Source: Pseudomonadota bacterium (GTDB lineage Bacteria > Pseudomonadota > Alphaproteobacteria > Rhizobiales > Rhizobiaceae). From it: 6,588 nt of DNA. Shown here one piece after another: positions 1 through 5,239 of this stretch; positions within the stretch are counted from its first letter, which is position 1; every line of letters starts with the position of its first letter. The position numbers were made by a program, and so were the translations under genes. A model generated the notes under the pieces. It made no database searches. It was not told where the DNA came from and saw only the letters and a program-made list of their open reading frames with translations. Where the stretch lies: contig JAEYTV010000365.1 of NCBI GenBank assembly GCA_023433855.1, positions 1 through 6,588 on the forward strand, read 5' to 3'.

Positions 1-2595
1 GCCCAGGTCTATGTAATTTCCCCTCAGGAGTTCTTGATAATTGAAATCCTTTCCGATGATTGCCTTATCGCCCTTCCTTTTGAACATTCCGTAGAACACA
101 TGCACATCCGGGAATTCGACCACGTGCTGCGCGAACGTGCTGAGAAAGCCCCTTCGGATTGTGTTGTCCGAATCGAGATATGCTATCCATTCATTTTTCG
201 CGGCGCGCAAACCTTTGTTCCTGGCAGCACTGATGCCGCCGTGGCCTTCGTCTATATAGATGATCTTTCCCGCAGCGATCTCTCCCGCATAACGCTGGCG
301 GAGCATATCGCCTGTGCCGTCCGTAGAGCCGTCATCGACGATGATCAGTTCGAAGTTTTGATGACTTTGCGCCAACACCGAACCGATCGCGTCGTTGATG
401 CAGTGAGCCCTGTTCAAGGTCGGTAGAATGACCGAAAAAGAAACCTGTTCGCTGGCCAAAAATCGTTTGGCTGCCGGAAGCGCCAGAACCTGACTGTAGA
501 GCGACCTGTTTCTGGCTTTGAGGAAATCGAAGGTATCGTTGACGCCCTCCAGGTTGCATCGCGCCTTCGTCAAGCTCTTTACCTTGAACAACGGCGATCC
601 GTTCTCGACCATGAAACGCGGAAAATGCTCGATGTTGAGCCTCTGCTCCGTCGGCAGAGCCTCAACTGAGCTCGCATCGATCAAAGCCTTCGCGCGGAAA
701 CCTTTCTTTATGAGGGCATCCGTCAGTTTTAGCTCATAGTTCTTTATGACGTCTTGGACACTATCATGCTTCCTGATGCCATTCATGAACTCGTCGAAGT
801 ATGGGTGCAGATATACAACCGAAGAGAAGTATAGAAAATAGCTTTGAAGGTGATAGCAGAATTTCTTGCTTTCAGTTATGCCCCAGAAATCATAACTCTC
901 CATCGTCATTCGGCTCATCATGTCTTCGAAGCCGTTCAGAGGTCCGAAGCAGCTGTCGTTGCATAGGATGAGATCGGAATCCGGCTTCAGGAGCCCGGCG
1001 TTTTTGGCGTAAAAATATCCTCTTTTGTACGAGCCGAAATCATACTCGCCGTGTCTGCCGGTAATATGGTGAACGACCAGATGCGCTATCTTGTCGATTT
1101 CGCGCTCGGGCAGTTCGTTGTCCGCCACGAATATGATCGCATCAACGACCTTGCGCAGTTCTGACAGGTAATGGACGACATGATCGGGCACTACGTTCTC
1201 GCTGCTATATGCAGCAAAGACAGCCACTCGTTTCGCGCCCCGCCCGCCAGTCCGTGACTTGCGGTTCAAGTCGCGTTTGAACCTGGCCCACAACAAAGTT
1301 GGACCAGGGATGCGTTGGCTGGCTTCATGCCTGGACCTGTCGATGCGGCGTTTTAGCCCCTCTGCAGTCGCGCGCGGGACCATTTCCTTTACGGCGAGCG
1401 GTACATGCCGTTGGTAATATGGGAGTAAGCCCAACGCGAGTTCACGCCACCGCCCGCTGATCAGCAGCCACGATGCGCGTGTCGTCTTTCGACCAAGCAC
1501 AAGCGGCTGGCGAACAACGGGGGAGCGCGTCCTCAGCGGAGCGGTTACGCGCCAACTGGTGGAATTTCTGATTTCCGAAAGCGATTTCGATTTATTCTGC
1601 AACATCGCATTGAGAGCGGACACGCGAGACTCTTCGGCTCTCAGCCGCGCTGTCAGATCGAGGATTTGTCTCTTCTGCTCAGCGTAATCCTGGCTCAGCA
1701 TCCGAGAGTTGACGATCTCTTCTTCCTGGGTCACCCAGCCTGCCGACCATGGGTTGGCAGTTTGTTCGGGAACCTTCCTCGGATCGTCCAGATCAGGCGT
1801 ATCGCTGACGAACGCCTCCTCGCCCGCTACCCGACGAACGCCCAGCACATTTTCCGCCGCGGGGCGTTTTGTGATCGTACAGTGAGAGTTGATGAATTCG
1901 AGACCATGTATCGACGCAAGAACCGCTTCGTCGAATACGACCTGGTATTTCTCCGTAAAGGGAGCCAAGGCCTCCCCTCGGAAACGCTCCAGTCCCCAGT
2001 GTTCGTGATTCACCACATCGAGGAGACGTTTGAAGAAAGCCATTGAGGAGAAAGGATCATACAGACCACCTTCGAACTCCTCCCAATAGCTGCAATGCAT
2101 ATCCTCTACGAGGTACACCCCTCCCTCAGAAACCTTCCCAAAATATCTGGAAAATGACCTGATTATGTCAGAAGAATTGTGAGATCCATCGTCAACTATT
2201 ATATCAAAATACTCTGATATCTCATTTATCTTTTGTTCAGTTTCATCCGTATTTGCGTCGCCTATAACCAGCGATATGACGCCATCGGAGAATTTCAAAT
2301 CGGCGCACGATTGGTCTATGTCGCATCCAACTATCACTTGGGCGTTGGGGAAATACTTTCTCCATATTTCAAGCGAACCGCCGTTCTGGACACCGATTTC
2401 CAACAAACGTACGGGTTCGTCCCTTAACCTCGAGAATGCACGATCATAGGCATCGAGGTAGATTGACCATTTGTCGAAGACTTTGCCGGTGTGGCTTTCG
2501 CAAATCTCCCGAAGTGACGGACGCAGGGACGGCGAGCTTGCGATTTCACTCGACTGCTTGGCGTCGTCTTCGGATGGGCTAGCCCGAGATATCAA
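1..2595 (-). CDS. Multidomain polysaccharide enzyme: O-methyltransferase, RgpF-like domain, GT2 glycosyltransferase (3' end beyond window)
   Basis: The frame is open for 865 codons from a TTG at 2595 to the left edge, with an in-frame stop upstream at 2614-2616. Residues 1-265 form a class I SAM methyltransferase: EIGVQNGG at 66-73, CDID at 91-94, VDDGSH at 134-139 and VEDMHCSYW at 163-171. D136, H139, E164 and D165 have the spacing I recall for metal ligands and base of the macrolide-sugar methyltransferase MycE. Residues 289-343 look coiled coil, followed by the linker NSTSWRVTAPLR (344-355). Residues 455-700 resemble RgpF rhamnan-synthesis proteins: KRVAVFAAYSS, NDSCFGP (546-552), DFWGITES (569-576), HLQS (582-585). 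Residues 719-865 begin a GT2 domain: SVILPTLNR, VDDGSTDGTGD (753-763), GGISAARNKG (786-795) and the DSD metal motif (808-810). The likely role is synthesis and O-methylation of a rhamnose-rich O-antigen or capsule in the cytoplasm. Substrates are inferred; the domain calls are firm. Confidence 0.88.
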   Translation of the reverse strand, partial: MISRASPSEDDAKQSSEIASSPSLRPSLREICESHTGKVFDKWSIYLDAYDRAFSRLRDEPVRLLEIGVQNGGSLEIWRKYFPNAQVIVGCDIDQSCADLKFSDGVISLVIGDANTDETEQKINEISEYFDIIVDDGSHNSSDIIRSFSRYFGKVSEGGVYLVEDMHCSYWEEFEGGLYDPFSSMAFFKRLLDVVNHEHWGLERFRGEALAPFTEKYQVVFDEAVLASIHGLEFINSHCTITKRPAAENVLGVRRVAGEEAFVSDTPDLDDPRKVPEQTANPWSAGWVTQEEEIVNSRMLSQDYAEQKRQILDLTARLRAEESRVSALNAMLQNKSKSLSEIRNSTSWRVTAPLRTRSPVVRQPLVLGRKTTRASWLLISGRWRELALGLLPYYQRHVPLAVKEMVPRATAEGLKRRIDRSRHEASQRIPGPTLLWARFKRDLNRKSRTGGRGAKRVAVFAAYSSENVVPDHVVHYLSELRKVVDAIIFVADNELPEREIDKIAHLVVHHITGRHGEYDFGSYKRGYFYAKNAGLLKPDSDLILCNDSCFGPLNGFEDMMSRMTMESYDFWGITESKKFCYHLQSYFLYFSSVVYLHPYFDEFMNGIRKHDSVQDVIKNYELKLTDALIKKGFRAKALIDASSVEALPTEQRLNIEHFPRFMVENGSPLFKVKSLTKARCNLEGVNDTFDFLKARNRSLYSQVLALPAAKRFLASEQVSFSVILPTLNRAHCINDAIGSVLAQSHQNFELIIVDDGSTDGTGDMLRQRYAGEIAAGKIIYIDEGHGGISAARNKGLRAAKNEWIAYLDSDNTIRRGFLSTFAQHVVEFPDVHVFYGMFKRKGDKAIIGKDFNYQELLRGNYIDLG

Positions 2596-2607
2596 TGCCT
2601 CGTCCTT
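2593..2607 (-). promoter_or_regulatory. Shine-Dalgarno and TTG start of the large polysaccharide gene
   Basis: AAGGA (2607-2603) lies 7 bases before a TTG (2595-2593). No in-frame ATG or GTG exists between the upstream stop (2614-2616) and the methyltransferase core; the first in-frame ATG at 2100 would cut the domain in two. The SD and spacing therefore decide a TTG start. An ATT overlapping it is a less likely alternative. Confidence 0.6.
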
Positions 2608-2634
2608 GTAACTTCAGCTTGTTGCCACGCATCG

Positions 2635-2661
2635 TAACGCGAAGACCCGCCTTCGGGGTTA
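2635..2661 (-). other. Stem-loop spanning the stop codon of the small methyltransferase-like gene
   Basis: TAAC and CGAAG pair with CTTCG and GTTA around a six-base loop, with a small internal loop between the two stems. The structure starts at the TAA of the upstream gene and ends 40 bases before the TTG of the downstream gene. No U-run follows on either strand, so it is not a canonical terminator. It might modulate coupling or mRNA stability between two probably co-transcribed genes. Confidence 0.35.
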
Positions 2662-3222
2662 GTCTGGATCACGCCGATGCGCGTCCGCAACCTGCGCGAC
2701 TTCCCTCAGGTCAACATGCGGGCGCTTGACGAAAAAGGTCAGCTGCTGGCACTCGCTTATCGGGCGCGCATACTGCTCCACTATGTGGTATTTCGGGCGA
2801 ACACGGTAGTCGTGTATCGCGATGATCGTATCGGCGTCGGCGCGTTGAAGTGCCTGCAGAAAGCTGGCTACCCGGAACCTGCCGTCCACCAGGCAAAGGT
2901 CGAACGGCCCATTGTCATCTATCGCAAGGGAATAGCCCGCGAATAGATGTTCCTGCTTGGCGCGGTTGAGCGGCGTTCCCCAGCCTCCGAGCGGCCCGAT
3001 ATCGATATGTCGAAGATCTATCTCTTTACCGGGTGGCGAGCCGATCGCATCACGGACTTCAGATATCCATTGCTGGCTGCTGTCGATGGCAGCCACTCTG
3101 TCCTTGACTAGTTGAGCCGCAAGACAGGTACTCCCACCCATGCCGAACTCGAAGTAAGAACTTGCCTTCGACATAAAACTTTCGAGAACCGCGATTTCTC
3201 GCTGGTGCATTGTGGTCTTCAT
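2659..3222 (-). CDS. Class I SAM-methyltransferase-like protein of a polysaccharide cluster
   Basis: A 187-residue Rossmann-type protein. YFEFGMGGSTCLAA (23-36) is the SAM-binding glycine motif, VAAIDSS (43-49) the following acidic strand, HIDIGPLGGWGTP (72-84) a family signature, and CLVDGRFRVASFL (110-122) and IAIHDYRVRPKY (134-145) the later conserved blocks. This pattern matches a small family, usually annotated as hypothetical or methyltransferase, found near exopolysaccharide and O-antigen genes of alphaproteobacteria. D113 with H137/D138 could form a metal site like those of sugar O-methyltransferases, but this is inference. There is no signal peptide, so it is cytosolic. AAGGG lies only three bases before the ATG at 3222; the ATG at 3210 is an alternative start. 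The stop is 63 bases before the large gene on the same strand, so one operon is likely. Activity is unproven. Confidence 0.8.
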   Translation of the reverse strand: MKTTMHQREIAVLESFMSKASSYFEFGMGGSTCLAAQLVKDRVAAIDSSQQWISEVRDAIGSPPGKEIDLRHIDIGPLGGWGTPLNRAKQEHLFAGYSLAIDDNGPFDLCLVDGRFRVASFLQALQRADADTIIAIHDYRVRPKYHIVEQYARPISECQQLTFFVKRPHVDLREVAQVADAHRRDPD

Positions 3223-3252
3223 GAGCCCTTGCTTATCAACACTTGGCCTAGC

Positions 3253-3380
3253 CTACAATCAAGAGATTGCTCTCCTGCGAAGCTACTCCTCTTCCAACAG
3301 ATAGACTGGTGACAGGCCCATCTCCAAGCGATCCGTCCCAGACGATGCGCGGAGGACCCAAGCGAGCCTCCGAATTTTTT
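3253..3380 (+). ncRNA. Possible small RNA (promoter-like boxes plus terminator)
   Basis: A TTGCTT (3229-3234) and CTACAA (3253-3258) pair with an 18-base spacer resembles an alphaproteobacterial sigma70 promoter. It would start a transcript near 3266 that ends at the hairpin and U-run at 3350-3380, about 115 nt long. The transcript has two pyrimidine-rich CUCCU stretches (3271-3276 and 3286-3290), the kind of anti-Shine-Dalgarno motif known from several rhizobial small RNAs. The upstream promoter box overlaps the 5' end of the leftward operon, so it could also act on that leader. It is a hypothesis built on weak signals; no family was recognised. Confidence 0.18.
3350..3380 (+). terminator. 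Intrinsic-terminator-like hairpin on the plus strand
   Basis: CGGAGG (3350-3355) pairs with CCTCCG (3367-3372) across an 11-base loop, followed by AA and six Ts. A second run of six Ts follows at 3385-3390 after CCGA. No plus-strand protein gene ends here. Read on the minus strand the hairpin has no U-run behind it, so it cannot serve a leftward gene. The stem is short, so strength is doubtful. Confidence 0.35.
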
Positions 3381-3441
3381 CCGATTTTTTATCCACGCCT
3401 TGGAAACCTCCCCCATAATCCCCGCATCGCTCTCGCGGGAA

Positions 3442-3457
3442 CCTGGTGCGCACCGGG
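3442..3457. repeat. 16-base palindrome
   Basis: CCTGGTGCGCACCGGG has a perfect ten-base core, GGTGCGCACC, extended by one wobble and two further pairs. It could be a protein-binding site or a fragment of a palindromic repeat. No neighbouring promoter is clear enough to decide. Confidence 0.3.
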
Positions 3458-3493
3458 TATCAGGGAGGGCGGCGGCGCCGGATCGGTCGCGCC

Positions 3494-3543
3494 GGGACAC
3501 GATCGCGGACAAGCGGGTAACCGCTTTTCGTGAGATCATGCCC
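3494..3543. repeat. Imperfect palindrome of the rhizobial intergenic type
   Basis: An inner stem AAGCGG/CCGCTT (3511-3516 and 3521-3526, loop GTAA) lies inside an outer stem CACGATC/GATCATG (3498-3504 and 3534-3540), separated by a mismatched section. The layout, with GATCATG at one end and CGCTTTTCG in the middle, resembles from memory the short palindromic elements repeated between genes in Mesorhizobium and Rhizobium. Only one copy is in this window, so repeat status is inferred. Confidence 0.4.
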
Positions 3544-3768
3544 TTCGGTAGCGCGGCTGGGTGATGAACCCGTGAGGTCCGGGCCCTGACCGAGGCTGCG
3601 TGCGCGAATGCCGCCCCCTCCGGTAGGGCAAGAACGTCGGCGGGGTGCGGGAAACCGAGCCACGTAAATAGTTTGAGAGGCGCGGTCCTGCACCCTGCTT
3701 CCCACATTTCCAGGCAATGGCCAGATCGGAAACGAGGCGTGGCGGTGATGAAGCGCGCGGGTTCTTCC

Positions 3769-3791
3769 CTCTCCCCGTTCTGTGGGAGGAG
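3769..3791 (-). terminator. Hairpin 20 bases after metZ, weak terminator or repeat fragment
   Basis: CTCTCCCC (3769-3776) pairs with TGGGAGGAG (3783-3791) with one mismatch and one wobble. The CTCTCCCC...GTGGGAG-GAG pattern is like a degenerate copy of a dyad common between Mesorhizobium genes. In the metZ direction it is followed by GGGAAGAACCC, not a U-run, so intrinsic termination is uncertain. It is still the only stem-loop close behind the metZ stop. Confidence 0.3.
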
Positions 3792-3809
3792 ATGTCGGAG
3801 GAGCCTGTG

Positions 3810-4997
3810 CTATCCCGCCCTGTCCAGCGCCTCGCCGATGTCGGCGATCAGGTCGTCCGCAGCCTCCAGCCCGACCGACAGCCTGAGCGTGCCGCCGCCG
3901 ATGCCGAGCTCGGCGCGCGCCTCGTCGGTGAGGTTCTTGTGCGTGGTGGTGGCCGGATGCGTGATCAGGCTCTTGGCGTCGCCGAGATTGTTGGAGATCT
4001 TGATCACCTCGAGCGCATTCTGCAGACCGAAAGCCTTCTGCTTCCCGCCCTTGAGGTCGAGGCAGATCAGCGTCGAGCCGCCGCTCATCTGCTTCTTGAC
4101 GATGTCTGCCTGCGGATGGTCAGGGCGGCCGGGATAGATGACGCGCGAAATCTCCGGACGCCCGGCGAGGAAGTCGGCGATCTTTCCGGCGCTCTCCGTC
4201 TGATGGCGAACGCGGACCGGCAGCGTCTCCAGCCCCTTGAGCAGCGTCCATGCGTTGAACGGCGAGAGGCTGGGGCCGGTGTGGCGGAAATAATCGTGCA
4301 AATTCTTGTCGATCCATTCCTTGTCGGAAAGCACGACGCCGCCGAGACAGCGCCCCTGGCCGTCTATGTGCTTGGTCGCCGAATAGACGACGATATGTGC
4401 GCCGAGTTCGAGCGGTTTCTGCTGCAGCGGCGTGGCGAAGACGTTGTCGACCACCAGCTTCGCGCCGATCGAATTGGCGAGCGCCGCCACCGCCGCGATA
4501 TCGACCACTTCGAGCGTCGGATTGGTCGGGCTTTCGAGGAAGAACAGCTTCGTGTTCGGCCGGATCGCCTTTTCCCAATTGGCGATCTCGGTCCCGTCGA
4601 CCAGCGTGGATTCGATGCCGTATTTCGGCGCCAACGTCTCGATCACCCAGCGGCACGAGCCGAACAAGGCGCGCGCCGCGACGATATGGTCACCGGCTTG
4701 CAGGCTGCACAGGATCGCGGCCGACACCGCCGCCATGCCCGACGCCATCGCCCTGGCCTCCTCCGCGCCTTCCAGCTCGCACATGCGCCGCTCGAACATG
4801 TCGACGGTCGGATTGGCGTAGCGCGAATAGATGAAGCCTGGCTCCTCGCCCTTGAAGCGCGCCTCCGCGGCCTCGGCCGTCTCGTAGACGTAGCCCTGCG
4901 TCAGATAGATGGCTTCCGACGTCTCGCCGTGCTGGGAACGCAGCGTGCCCGAATGAACCAGCTGGGTGGCTGGCTTCCAATTGCGCTTCTTGGTCAT
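3810..4997 (-). CDS. metZ: O-succinylhomoserine sulfhydrylase
   Basis: A 395-residue cytosolic PLP enzyme of the Cys/Met metabolism family, full length. It converts O-succinylhomoserine and sulfide to homocysteine, the direct sulfhydrylation route to methionine. YSRYANPT (57-64) supplies phosphate-binding residues from the partner subunit; ASGMAA (85-90) is the phosphate-binding turn; D184 in VVDNVFATP contacts the pyridine nitrogen; K209 in YSATKHIDGQGR is the Schiff-base lysine; R372 in GTLRLSVGLE binds the substrate carboxylate. The SATKHIDGQGR block is typical of MetZ rather than MetB or MetC. The ATG at 4997 is chosen because an in-frame ATG at 5048 lies upstream of the leader terminator and MTKKRNWKPATQLVHSG is a normal family start. 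A GGGG stretch is the likely ribosome site. A SAM-II riboswitch and terminator precede it, so high SAM should lower expression. Confidence 0.95.
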   Translation of the reverse strand: MTKKRNWKPATQLVHSGTLRSQHGETSEAIYLTQGYVYETAEAAEARFKGEEPGFIYSRYANPTVDMFERRMCELEGAEEARAMASGMAAVSAAILCSLQAGDHIVAARALFGSCRWVIETLAPKYGIESTLVDGTEIANWEKAIRPNTKLFFLESPTNPTLEVVDIAAVAALANSIGAKLVVDNVFATPLQQKPLELGAHIVVYSATKHIDGQGRCLGGVVLSDKEWIDKNLHDYFRHTGPSLSPFNAWTLLKGLETLPVRVRHQTESAGKIADFLAGRPEISRVIYPGRPDHPQADIVKKQMSGGSTLICLDLKGGKQKAFGLQNALEVIKISNNLGDAKSLITHPATTTHKNLTDEARAELGIGGGTLRLSVGLEAADDLIADIGEALDRAG

Positions 4998-5014
4998 TCC
5001 GAACCCCAAACAAC

Positions 5015-5044
5015 AAAAAACCGGTCGCGAAAGTCGCAACCGGT
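5015..5044 (-). terminator. Intrinsic terminator in the metZ leader
   Basis: Read leftwards, ACCGGTTGCG (5044-5035) pairs with CGCGACCGGT (5029-5020) around a five-base loop. It is a ten-pair stem with one wobble, followed directly by a run of Ts (5020-5015). It sits between the SAM-II aptamer and the metZ start, where it can act as the expression platform of the riboswitch. Its 5' arm (5045-5040, GACCGG) is complementary to aptamer bases 5109-5104 (CCGGTC), giving a possible antiterminator. Confidence 0.85.
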
Positions 5045-5067
5045 CCATACGGCCTTAGCGGCCCGAC

Positions 5068-5125
5068 GGTCCTTTAGCGACTTGTTTAACGTGGCTGCAA
5101 GCCGACCGGCCAAATCACCACGGGA
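5068..5125 (-). promoter_or_regulatory. SAM-II riboswitch aptamer
   Basis: Read leftwards, the P1 stem is CGTGG (5122-5118) with CCACG (5094-5090). The conserved loop start TGATTTG follows P1. The pseudoknot P2 is CGGCTTG (5104-5098) with CAAGTCG (5084-5078), seven pairs including one wobble. The conserved CTAAAG comes at the 3' end (5077-5072). Layout and sequence match the SAM-II class that precedes metA, metX, metZ and other methionine genes in alphaproteobacteria. It senses S-adenosylmethionine. The terminator between it and metZ predicts an OFF switch at the level of transcription. Confidence 0.93.
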
Positions 5126-5133
5126 TAAAGAGC

Positions 5134-5162
5134 CCTTTAGACCTGTCCCCGGCTTGCGTCAA
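5134..5162 (-). promoter_or_regulatory. Sigma70-type promoter of metZ
   Basis: TTGACG (5162-5157) and TAAAGG (5139-5134, or CTAAAG one base earlier) are separated by 17 bases, close to the alphaproteobacterial TTGAC-N17-CTATAT pattern. Transcription would begin near 5127, only about five bases before P1 of the SAM-II aptamer, so the leader starts with the sensor. The position fit strengthens both calls. Confidence 0.6.
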
Positions 5163-5180
5163 TCACGCCGTTCGCTAAAC

Positions 5181-5193
5181 CACTGGGCCAGTG
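5181..5193. promoter_or_regulatory. 13-base palindrome in the metZ/dcd divergent region
   Basis: CACTGG and CCAGTG are perfect inverted arms around one central G. The site lies between the metZ promoter and the dcd start, just after weak plus-strand promoter-like boxes (TTGCGT 5154-5159, CTAAAC 5175-5180). It could be an operator for dcd, but no regulator is recognised. Confidence 0.25.
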
Positions 5194-5202
5194 CAGCATG
5201 GC

Positions 5203-5227
5203 CCGAAAGCCGGAAGCCGGCTTTCGG
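5203..5227 (+). other. Strong hairpin in the dcd leader
   Basis: CCGAAAGCCGG (5203-5213) and CCGGCTTTCGG (5217-5227) are perfect 11-base arms around AAG. The 3' arm ends in the first bases of the GGACGG that could serve as ribosome site for the ATG at 5240, so the hairpin may limit translation. No U-run follows. It argues against translation from the upstream ATG at 5198, which would read through the stem. Confidence 0.5.
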
Positions 5228-5239
5228 ACGGCCATGTTG

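Larger units (their letters stand above)
3223..3809. other. Intergenic region without a convincing gene
   Basis: About 590 bases separate the polysaccharide operon start from the metZ stop. Open frames exist on both strands, but their translations are arginine, serine and proline-rich and carry no recognisable motif. The region holds inverted repeats: CAATC/GATTG (3256-3269), CCCGC/GCGGG (3421-3439), a 16-base palindrome at 3442-3457, and the elements listed separately. The promoter of the leftward operon should lie here, but no good match to TTGAC-N17-CTATAT was found close to 3222. Confidence 0.6.

Noticed and set aside
34..426. 130-codon plus-strand frame
   Set aside because: It is antisense to the GT2 domain, whose ILPTLNR, DDGSTDG and DSD motifs are on the minus strand.
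1666..2046. 126-codon plus-strand frame
   Set aside because: It is antisense to the methyltransferase and coiled-coil part of the large gene, which stays open without a stop.
3223..3300. Promoter for the leftward polysaccharide operon (TTGATT and TTGATA boxes)
   Set aside because: The -10 match is poor and would leave almost no leader before 3222, so it was not called.
3219..3707. 162-codon minus frame whose stop overlaps the next gene start as ATGA
   Set aside because: The overlap looks operon-like, but the translation has no recognisable fold or motif, is rich in R, S, A and P, and reads through the palindromic element and T-runs. Most likely chance.
4995..5048. Upstream ATG at 5048 as the metZ start
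   Set aside because: It would add 17 residues encoded by the leader terminator and its U-run, and family members start near MTKKRNWKPATQLVHSG.
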